A DNA stretch of 64,000 nucleotides from Scortum barcoo (lineage: Eukaryota > Chordata > Actinopteri > Centrarchiformes > Terapontidae). Under the pieces are notes generated by a model that worked only from the letters and a program-made list of their open reading frames with translations, was not told the origin of the DNA and searched no databases. Of the stretch, positions 1 to 24,434 are shown piece by piece; the stretch's first letter is position 1; every line of letters starts with the position of its first letter. Made by a program: the position numbers and the translations under genes. The DNA lies in contig CM041534.1 of assembly GCA_023238725.1 (NCBI GenBank), positions 4,662,449-4,726,448 of the forward strand, written 5' to 3'.

Positions 1-669
1 AAGTATGGGAAAAGCACTGTTGTAGGCATTACTTAGTATCAGTTTACCAATATTGTTGGTAACCAACCCACTCAACTGGAGGCACAGAGGGGCAGAGACA
101 GTGGCCTATTATCTATCAGATCACTGCCTCTGTCTACGTGTTTGTGTGCATGTGATGTGTGTATACACACATACACACTTCACTGCCCCGGCATACAGCA
201 AGATCCGTCACTGCCTCAGATCGACTTTCCTCTCTTCACTCAATTATTCATGTGGTGTGTGGCCTGGCTGGAACATTATTCATCAGCTGGCTGGATCCAG
301 TTCTCCTCTCTGGTTCAGCTTTACAAAAGCAGTAAGACACAACCCTCTATCCTCTCTCTGTGTGAAACACTACACCTTGGATTATTTATAATGCCTCCTG
401 GCAAAGTCTGAGCTTGCCTGATGACGACAGACAAACAAGAGGTTGTTGTTATTATCCTATGCAACAACTGATGGTGATGTTGTGCTAGTTTACATTTATT
501 AACCTGAGTCAGATTTGCTGGTCACGTGACTACTGATGACATAAGGTGTAAAAAAATAAAGTGGTCCTGTTGTGGCTATGTAAAGAATATTCTACTTGAA
601 CATTAACAAGATTGAGCAGCCACACGAAATGTACGTTTAATTTTCTTGAGCACTGCTTGACATTCTTAC
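1..669 (-). other. cltc intron following coding exon 6 (partial)
   Basis: This stretch is downstream, in gene sense, of the donor site at 668-669. It should belong to the intron between coding exons 6 and 7 of cltc. I find no sequence for the next clathrin segment here, so exon 7 lies off the window. A short CA/TG-rich patch sits around 150-180. The open frames are unsupported by homology. Confidence 0.75.
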
Positions 670-14900
<14,231 letters not shown>

Positions 14901-15200
14901 GGCGGTTCCTCTCTCTCACTCCTCCGGTTTCTTCTAACAAACTACGACTTCTTCTCCACTCAGATCCGAGCCGGACAGCCAGGGAGCCTGTAGTCTAAAA
15001 TCAAGACGGATTAAGGCTTGTGTACAACGTGCTGTCGGTGTGCTGGTACTTTTTAATCGTCCCTAAAGTGTTTCCTAGCTGGCCTCCCCTGTCCAAAGAC
15101 CGACTGCCTCTACACCGACTCCCCGGACCTGCAATGGCGCTGGAGGCTGGTCAGCGGAGGAAACATCCCGGAAATGGACCTGCACTCAATGAGGCGGAGG
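14901..15200 (-). promoter_or_regulatory. cltc 5' UTR / core promoter region
   Basis: Sequence directly upstream of the clathrin start codon. It is more G+C-rich than its surroundings and has no TATA box that I can see, as expected for a housekeeping promoter. The transcription start cannot be placed from sequence alone. A CCAAT-box sequence lies farther out at 15456-15460. Short open frames crossing here are not convincing genes. Confidence 0.5.
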
Positions 15201-16448
15201 GATACGCACTCACTTTTTTTTTTCAACAAAAAGTGCGTTATGGCGTGTATTATTACTATTTCATTTGGTGAATTTACACCATTTGATATTGTCTTTGACA
15301 TACAAAACAGCGGAGCAAAATTTCCCGAGTGAGAATATGCAAGAACAGATGTAAAAGTGGAACTACTTCTTTCTGTTCGCCCTTTGATTTTTGCCACATC
15401 ATTCGTCTTTGTAAATTAACGTCAGTCTGACGTGTTGTACACTTGTTCTTCTCAGCCAATCAAAACACCCCCAGCTCAAGCCAGAAATTCAACTTTTTCC
15501 TGTAATCGACGAGTCCACGTTAATGGTATTTAAATAAAAAATAAAAGCCCCCAGTCAGCATGCTTCACATTCTGACTAATCATATGTTAATGAATTTATT
15601 TTCCTTTTATCATACATTACTGGTACATTTCCACACTGCACATAAAAAAGTGGACTTTCCCCCATGCTGATGATTTGGACACAGCTTTCTATCAAAATGT
15701 CAACCTCTTACATATATATAAATCAATAAGATAAAATGCCTTATTGTTCATGGCAAGAGGACTGTCAGCTTTGGATTTGTGTACAATGTCCATCAGTCGA
15801 GTCAATTTTCTACAGGTGAGCTGACAATCAAGTTTCCTGGAGTACCCTGCAGACATGAACTTAAAAAATGCAATCCCAGCTAGGATTTTCACAAGGACAC
15901 AACTGCAAAGAAATGTTTTATTTTTGTTGTGAAGAAATCTGGGTTTTGCACTATCTGAGCACAACTAAAACAGTTAAGAAAAATATTTTGAACTTTCACC
16001 TTTTTAGACAATTTGACCGACATGAGATCTCATTCCTTTTATAGTTTCACGAGGTAACTGTACAGAAATGGCAAAAAGAAATGTAACTACTTGAATCACT
16101 TTGCAAATGTGAATGAATAAATGCAGTTGAATTGACAGCCAGCTATTGCAAAAATGTAGTGAAACAACCATTTCACTACTCTCAAACACTGCTGACATGC
16201 TGTTGTTGTCAGTATGTGTCTGACAAGTGTTACGCCATAGATGAAGCTTGCAAGCAAAGCAAAATATGATGGAGCATTTTTTGAAAAGCAAATTTCCCAT
16301 CTTAAATACTACTTCAAACGTAAGAAATAAGTGTCTGCTCATGTAATTCACTCAAGACAATGTGAGAAAAGAAGATTAGGAACTATAAGACAATGTCTTC
16401 ATCACTCTGTGTCTGTTTGCAGAATTTGTGTGTTTTGGTTCATCGTGC

Positions 16449-16583
16449 TGTGACTGACTGGCGTCCAGTCCAGGGTGTACCCGCCTCCTCTCACCCAGGA
16501 TAGCTGGGACAGGCTCCAGCACCCCTGCGGGGTGACCCTGTGTTTGCTCAGGATAAGCAGGTTTAGAAGATGGATGGATGGAT
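16449..16583 (+). mobile_element. 5'-truncated SINE copy with target-site duplication
   Basis: The body and (GATG)n tail of the same family as the fuller copy at 40052-40384. It is bordered by perfect direct repeats of GGTTCATCGTGC at 16437-16448 and 16584-16595. It keeps a GC-rich segment, around 16520-16545, that is missing from the copies at 27886 and 40052. It lacks the tRNA-like head. Confidence 0.85.
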
Positions 16584-18556
16584 GGTTCATCGTGCAATAT
16601 CTGTTGGGTGGAGTGTGCACTCAAGTGACCATTTCCCTTTTTTACATCCACAATTTCTGTCGGCAGAGGATGTAACCTTATTGCTCAACGTAAAACTGAA
16701 TGCTGGGAAGGCCATCTCTCAGATGAGTTGACCTGTTAACAGAGATGTCATAATGCTGAACCAGCAATTATAGCTTCTGAAGAAAAGAATGGTCACAGGA
16801 AAGTGAGTACATAATATTTGTCTCTATAAAATGTGGGGATATGTGAGGGAGAGTAAAACTTTAAGCCAGATTACTGTTATTTTACACAACATTTCACTGT
16901 GTTATGAATAACAGCCAAGTCATTTCCAATATTAAAAATGATCAAAAGACGTCAGCCAAATGAAAGGACCAGGTCAGTGCCAAAAATCTACTCTGAGCAG
17001 TGTAGACATATAATGGACACATGTTGTTGAAGGCAGATGACATGAACACGTGCATCCGGTGTAAACGCACATGTTCTTTAGGATTCAGTCTTTATTGTTG
17101 GCAGAGAATCTCTGACATCAAAGCAGTATAGGACTTAATCACACAAGCTGCTTTTTCAAATGAAGACTGTCCGTATGCATTCACATCATCTCTCTGTAGA
17201 TTCATTGACAGACAATAAATCAAGCTTCAATCCATAAAAGAAATTTTATTAAATTTGTATATTATATTGTAACTCTGCTATTTCATAATCATCATTCTCA
17301 TGAATTGTCCAAATAGATCAGAGTATCAGTATCAGAGTACTCCAGACAACATCTGGATTGTGATGCAAACTAGCTAAACCTAAATCCACTCAAAAGAAAA
17401 AAAGAAAAAAAAACTGACTGGAACATTTCACAATCAAATGTCAAGGGGAAGTGTTGGGGGTAGGGTATATAATTTAAAAAAATGTTAAAGACAGAATCAT
17501 AAAATCATAAACCTGCATCTTCATATTCACGTTAAAGATATCAAGAGCTTTTAATGATTTATTTAAAACTCACAAATGAAATTTACCCCCAGTAATTTTA
17601 CTTCAAATCTCAGGCTAATCCAAAAAGTGGATGCTGCAGCACATGACTGTACTGTAAGACAAATATCTGTTCTTAACTCTAAATATGTGAATTAATCCCC
17701 TAAAATGCTAGATTTTAATTTATGAACAGAAGTGGTAACATTTAAGAGAAAGCAATCATGAATCAATAACCAAATAATTGTTTTTTTACTCTGCACCATG
17801 GATGAATGAATTTCCGAGACTGATCTCTGCGGAGATGACAGAAGACTGCATAAACAGCATTTTCCCCATTCTTTTTTTCTGAGATTAAATGAATGTGTTT
17901 TGTTTCCCACCTGGGACCAAGTCTAATAAACCTGGACCAAACCAACTGTGCAGTTTGTTCACTGATCTTATAGTTTCGGAGGCAGAGGGTGTAGAGGAGG
18001 CCGTCCTGAATAGACTATTCACTCTGCTGTTGCCATGGATTCACAGACCGAGGAGCCACAAGACACAGACACAGAGAAGCCATGTGTGTCACGATAAAAG
18101 AGTGGCCTTTGGACTCACTGCAAGGATGTCAGACAGGCCCGCTGAGGCTGAGATTAGCCTCAGGCTCCATGCAAAACGAAGAGCAGCACTGGGAGTTTGC
18201 GGCATTTGCCCCTGTCTTTCCTTATAGGCTGTCTAACAAGATATGCCCATCTTGGTTTAATGTATGTCCTCCCCTGCAGCTCAACGAAGAGTCAAGTGAG
18301 GTTCACAGAAGGGCAGCTTTGCTTGGACATGAGATATGTGTTGCAAATGGGACCATGCTCACAAAAAGGTAACTGTCTCCTTTACAGATTTTTGACCGTT
18401 AGTGCACTCCAGTGTTTTGGCAAGGATTAAGGCACAGATGGGAGCTCTGTGTCTTCCTGTGGCTGGGAGGATCCCATCAGGGATGACTGAGCAGGACTGA
18501 CACTTGGATCCGGAACCAGGCTTGAAAAGTCCCATAGAAGCCCTGTTGGCTCGTCT

Positions 18557-18559
<3 letters not shown>

Positions 18560-18588
<29 letters not shown>
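18560..18588. repeat. (TC)n microsatellite
   Basis: Pure TC dinucleotide run of about 14 units in intergenic DNA. Confidence 0.95.
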
Positions 18589-18591
<3 letters not shown>

Positions 18592-19468
18592 GCTCTCTCT
18601 TTATCATTCTCCGCTTTCAGAGGGTGGAGGTTTAAGGGAATCATCACACAAACATATTGTATACACATAACTATCTGTCTCTCTTTTTGTCTATGTGCAA
18701 TGTTAAGCTATAACACACAAGCACAAATCCTCTTAAGTCAAATATTTTCATTTCACTTTCACAAACTCAGTTTATTGTAGCCTAACCTTTGAACATCAGT
18801 GAAGGTGAAGTTACTAATTGACTGTGCGTGAGCCTTTGCACCTTGCAAGCAAGAGGAAGAGTAGTTTGTCACAGGTTACGAATACCAGCCTATGGAGGGG
18901 CCATTAAAATCAGATCATTTTGATCTGAGAGGTGAACTGCTAAAAGTTTGGACCTGTTAGTTTCTTAAATGTATGTATGGGTCAGCAGCTCTCTTGTACT
19001 GAAAACCAAGATTCAAAACCTACAATAGGGACGTCAAACCTGTTTTCACATAAATAAACATACATCTAGAGCCTATTATTGACAATGCTAATGAATTCAT
19101 AAATATGAGAATGTGATCAGGTAATAAAGAAAAACATTTCCCTTTAATAGCATTTCATAGTTTGGTCTGAAATGATTATGAGTTTCTGTAAACTGTGTCC
19201 AGTGCAGATATATTTTATTTGGATTTTGTTGCCATCTAGTGGACTGTTGCCTCCATTAGACTTCAGTGACTTGAACCAGATACAGTTTTTGTTGAGCAGT
19301 GTTGCATCTATTCTCATGTTCAAAGGAGTGATACTGTCATAGGACCTGTATGTTTTTGGTGTGGTTGAATTTTTACAACACTTGTAAGTATGATCATATG
19401 ATTTATGAACAAAGCAAGTATCTCTACCTCTGTTGCTCTGTGAACAAATCCATGTATGCAGTGTTTCC

Positions 19469-19527
19469 TTAGACTTAGACTTAACTTTATTGATCACCTT
19501 TGGGATGACTCCCTCAGGGAAATTTAA
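19469..19527 (-). mobile_element. LINE 3'-end fragment
   Basis: Read on the minus strand, the segment resembles the 3' end seen in many fish CR1/L2/Rex1-type LINEs: a CCCTGAGGGAGTCATCCCAA block, then an ATAAAG motif and a short TCTAAG-type tandem tail. The family name is from memory of teleost repeats and is not tested. No coding part adjoins it. Confidence 0.6.
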
Positions 19528-20151
19528 ATTTAACAGTTAACAGTATCTGAGGACTTGCTGCAAATTGTCAAAATTGTAAAGGGACCACATGTTATCAATG
19601 ATCTAATCACAACATGTTCCAGTCAGAGGTACATGTTTAAACACAATCCAAAACAAAGAAAAGCTTTCTATTTTCCTAGATACCAAATAAAGATTGATTT
19701 GCTGCAATAACATTCATAATCCAACCTGAACCTGACACCTGGGTGAAGCTCTAATTGAACCTAGAAAATGAACCATGGGTTCTTTTTACTTTGTTTTTTT
19801 ACTAGTTACTGTATTAAAATGATCATTTCTCCACATAAAAATGTTTTGTTCAAACAAATGTGCACATAGTCTTGCTGCCTGCGTTCATGGGTTTTAGCAC
19901 ACAGAAAAGCACAGTGGAGCTGGGCATTGTGACTCACTGTCATTTCTGAAATCTGAACCTCATTTAAACAGAAAAGATGCTGAAAGTCATCACTTTCATT
20001 TCCTCTTTTTCTTCCAACATTTTATCCAGAAAATGTATTGGCTGACTGTTCATTCACTAACAAAAACTTATGAGAGTCAATTTAGTTAGAAAATGCAAGA
20101 AAAATATGCTGAAATTGCAAAAAATATTAACCCAGTTAATAAATTCCTATT

Positions 20152-20222
20152 AAATTAAATTCAAATTCAAAGAGGCTTTATTGGCACAAGAATATTAAAA
20201 CACAGTATTGCCAAAGCACATT
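20152..20222 (-). mobile_element. LINE 3'-tail-like fragment
   Basis: On the minus strand it reads as a TTTGGCAATA block, a CCAATAAAG motif and a TTTGAATT-type tandem tail, a common 3' end of fish LINEs. It lies on the 3' side (minus sense) of the reverse-transcriptase pieces at 20470-21040 and could be the tail of the same element. Confidence 0.55.
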
Positions 20223-20469
20223 GTAAAACACTGAAATGTACAGTTTTTAAGATGCAAAGACCAAAACATTATGTTAACATTATAGTGCAAAAATGAAAAC
20301 CATGTCAACAATATTTTATAATGCAAATGACAAAAACAGGGAGTTGTCATTGCAGCCGGGTACATTAAAATACCATAAAATAAGATAATATTGAAGTAGA
20401 ACATAGGAAATAGTGCAGAGGATGTCCAGTACATAGTCAAACATGTAAGAATGTGAGATAAAGTGAGCA

Positions 20470-20812
20470 CGCTCTTCTCTTCATCCACAGGGAAGCAGTT
20501 GAGCGTGTCAACAATATCAAGTTCCTGGGCATCCACATCACATCTGACCTGACCTGGTCCATGAACACAGCTCACCTGGTAAAGAAGGCTCAACAAAGAC
20601 TCTTCTTCCTCAGGAAGCTGAAACGTGCTGGACTCTCCCCTCAGCTCCTGACAAACTTCTACAGGGCCACAATAGAGAGCATCCTCTGCCTCAGTGCAGC
20701 AGTGTGGTATGGCAGCTGCACTGCACAAGACCGAAAGGACTTAGCCCGGGTGGTGAAAACAGCACAGGGGATTGTGGGAAGTCCTCTTCCAGACCTGGAG
20801 AAGGCTGTGATT
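20470..20812 (+). pseudogene. LINE reverse-transcriptase C-terminal fragment (plus orientation)
   Basis: Translating the plus strand gives about 110 residues typical of the region downstream of the polymerase domain in fish CR1/L2/Rex1-type LINEs. Recognisable parts are NNIKFLGIHI, a KKAQQRLFFLRKLK stretch, FYRATIESIL, and an AVWYGS-type motif. The match stops abruptly near 20812, where sequence of the same element type continues in the opposite orientation. There is no upstream polymerase domain on this strand, so it is a dead fragment. Confidence 0.8.
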
Positions 20813-21040
20813 TGTTCCTCCTGAAATGTTTGTTTTTGCCTCATTCAGCTGCAGGTGATTCTCTCCCACCACCTCACAAAGCAGTCAGTCAGGTCCCTGT
20901 ACCTGTCCTCCCGCCCACTCTCCACACTCCCCACCATGGCCATGTCATCAGAAAATTTCTTTAGGTGACAAGACTCAGTGAAATACTTAAAGTCTGCAGT
21001 GTAGATGGTGAAAAGGAAGGAAGCACAGTTCCTAATGCAC
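20813..21040 (-). pseudogene. LINE reverse-transcriptase active-site fragment (minus orientation)
   Basis: Read on the minus strand, it encodes FTIYTADFKY, then ESCHLKKFSDD with the catalytic-type F-x-D-D box (GAT GAC complement at 20944-20949), then a DRYRDLTDCFVRWWE-like stretch. A stop codon interrupts the frame soon after. This part normally lies just upstream of the segment found inverted at 20470-20812. It is a degenerate remnant. Confidence 0.75.
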
Positions 21041-24000
21041 TACTATTACTAGAAATAAAAAAACAAAATACAAAAATAATAATAAGAAAAGTGTATGTGT
21101 CTGCTCAGACTGGCAGGAGATTTGTGCACTCTGTTACAAAGTACAGCTCTCTCTCTTGCACACCTGGCAGAACCACTTTTCTTAGAGGAGGAGTTGTGCT
21201 GACTGAGTCTGTACTTTGTAAAGGTGATTCATTGTTTCGTGTCAGTCATTGTGGTCAGGTCTGCCACACTATATTGCCAGACAGCACTGCATTTTGTGCT
21301 TTTGTGTTTGTGTTCCAGTTGGTGATGTCGTTGTGTCTCTGGTGTGTTTTAATTTGGTTGACTCTGATTGATTCCTTGTCAGACTGGCCCTGAGGCAGAA
21401 CAGGGTCAGGATGTGAACTAAGCGTCAGGACCAGCTGAGTGAGGGGACTTTTCCCTTTGCTCAGCTCTTGGTATTGAAAGGTTTCTTCAGTAGTGTTGTA
21501 TGTCCTCCTGGAAGCCTTCAAGTGAAATTGATAAGACTGTTAATAATGTTTTGATTAATCATCACCCTCATCATGACTAAACATCTTCCTTTTCTCTTTT
21601 CTGATAAATCACTTATGAGACGTGCTCACCAAGTGCAAAAGCACCATTCCTTAAACTGCAACATCAGCTGAACAGTAAATCACTTCTCTGTTATTTTTAT
21701 CAGGAATGTGGGTCTGTTTGTGCATCTTGTCACTTAGCTTTGGCCTTGGCACCCAAAGTCAGGCTTAGATGTTATTCTCAAGGGAACAAGCACGGATATA
21801 GTATGCAAACATGCACGGATAGTTGTAACTTTCCCAGAATAACAAGATGAAAATCATTGACACTGAACAGTAGGGAACAATATTGTTATGTGTCTAGTAC
21901 TTTCTGTCCATAGTACAATGCTGTGTAGACATTACATGGCGCATGAGAGGCACGAGAGGCATGTGCGCTCAAAAATTTCACACACAGATCAAACATTAAA
22001 CCCAGTGTCCCTCAGTGGGAGGAGTCACTCTGTGGTCAGAAAAGATTGTTCAGTACTCTCACTGTGACATCTCTCAGTGTGGTTGACTCCTGATCTAATG
22101 GGAAAGAGACACAACATAAGATCAAATACAGGTAACAAATTCAAGGCTATTTCAATTTCCCAATCTTTTCCAGGCAGTTTACGCGAGTTGTCTTTTTTCT
22201 TTAGAGTTTTCATTTTTCATTTTCAGTTTTTTTCATTATAACGCTCCATTTTTTTAAAGAAGATTTTAAATGCTCAATGTATTTCTCATGTCGTGTTGTA
22301 TTCCACTGTTTTTCACACTGTCTTAAAAACCGTTGTCGGTATCCTTAACAAAACATAGATTTTAAACAGAGCACTTGCCTTGATTTCTGGACATTGACTT
22401 GTTGCACAAACTTATTCCATCTGTTTGGATAGTGCCTCCAAGGTAAATAAAATTCTAATTGTGATCAACGTTCACAATTCCAAATTCATCTTTAGAAAGT
22501 AAGAAATCCAACTGTGACTTTTCAGCTGACCCAGTTGTGCTTCAGCTGCTTGTCTTTGTGTGTATATAGAGGACCACTATGCACTAGAAGATTAAAAATA
22601 AGGTTTATGGTGGGGAAAAGCAAACAGTGATCCATTAGCTGGTATATAAGCTATTTAGGACAGAGGCTGCTGTGTCACATAGATGTGATGTGAGAGCAGA
22701 GAGTTACTGAGCCTCTTACAGTATCTTAACAGTTTGTTTGACACTGTGTCAGAGAAACAAGGACTCAGTGTCACTGACATGACAAACCAAACAGATAAAC
22801 AATGTGTGGGACACAGTTGGATCTGTATACACTGGACATTTTCATTGCACTGTGAGGAGATCAGTAACCATAAGCAAATTCCCTCTTTATCTGTACAGGG
22901 CAGGTTGGCTGAGCTCATCTGTGTACTTTTGTGGCAAAGTTGTGTTAATTTGTAGAATAATAGCAACAAAATAACAAGGACAGACCCAGTCAATAAATAT
23001 TACATGGTACAGCGAGGTATTTTGATTTTTTTTTGGAGAAATTGCCGATCAATCCGGACAGCTGCTTTTACGGCAGAGGCAGGATTTCCTCTATCGGTGG
23101 TGGTTCAAGACGGCTGGAGCGTCAGGCCAGTGTGCCAGAGGGGCAAGGATGAGACATGGCAATTTACCAACAAGTCTCTGTAGATCAATAAGTGCTGGTG
23201 GTTATTACTTCTCTAAGGTAGGGGAAGCCAACCAGCTTTATCATACAAATTGCAGTGGTGAGTGTTATAATTATTGCCAATGATTAACCTGACAGCAGAG
23301 TAGTAAATGAAGTGTTGGGGGCTCTGAGTGGAGCCAGCAGCATGTTGACATTCACATAATCCAGAGCTGAGAGGAAAAGTGCTTCAGTGCTTCTGTTTCT
23401 GTACAAAAAGCCAAGTTTCATGCACAGTGTAGTTCAGTTAATTTCTCAGTAAGCCAGATGCTAAAATATTTATACTCTGTGACCAATTGAACTATATGTT
23501 ACTGTAATCTATTGTATATTTTTGCATCTGGAGAATAGCAGTAATTTTGCTTTATTTTCATAAAGTACAAGTGTAATATTTATACTTGAAAGGTGAACAA
23601 GACAAGGCCCAAAGTGGATCCCTGTGGCACACAGGGTGAATACTGGATAAGATGAAAAATAATGAATAAATTGTTGTAAACCTTTATGTAAGAGGGGATG
23701 GTGTTTAAATCCATAAGGTGACATAAAGAGACTGACTGTTTTGTTAAAAAAAATATGTACATTGTTCCTGCCCTTCATTGAAGCTCGCTCAGTGTATGTT
23801 GGCTGAGTTGGTGGGTGTGAAATTTGCAAAATTGATCCCGCCAAGTTCTCATTTGTTATCTGTCACATATTTGTGAGATATTTGAAACTTTAAGGTTTTT
23901 AATGTTCTCTTATTCCCTCACCTTTTATAGAGGGCAAAGGCCAAAGATAATCACATAATGTTACACCATGTTTTATGGTTCCTCAGCTGGTAGTTAAAGT

Positions 24001-24434
24001 CCGCAGATATCATCCAAGGCTCATATACCAGCCTTATTGTGGAGCTGATTCCTCACAGTTTAGTAGACAGAACCACGCAGACGTTCTCTGTAAGTTCAAT
24101 TCATATACCATAATGTGATTGACAGTTAATGATCATGTCTGTTTTGTGTCGCTGTATTGAATAATTTGATCTGGAGAAGGTGAAATCAGTGCAGATTGAA
24201 AACTTTTTTTTATGTGTAAAGGGATCATACAACATTAAACAAATGTCCATCTGAAACCATCTGATGTATTGTACTAGATTGAGCTAAACTATATTTTTTA
24301 ACATGGGCATTACATCACATCTTTCGGTAAATTTGTACTGAAATGTGTGAATACTGAATTTTACTGCCTGAATTTTAGGTTGCTAAAGCCCATGTATGAT
24401 CTTTGTTTTTCCAGGTTTGGTGGAAATTATATGG

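Larger units (their letters stand above)
15201..24414. other. Intergenic region between cltc and pdzd3
   Basis: About 9 kb without a recognised host gene. It contains a truncated SINE (16449-16583), a TC microsatellite (18560-18588), two LINE 3'-tail-like segments (19469-19527 and 20152-20222) and two oppositely oriented LINE reverse-transcriptase fragments (20470-21040). An upstream noncoding exon of pdzd3 may lie in the last 2 kb but could not be identified. Confidence 0.7.

Noticed and set aside
20195..20728. 177-residue minus-strand open frame
   Set aside because: It runs antisense to the LINE C-terminal fragment and has no domain of its own.
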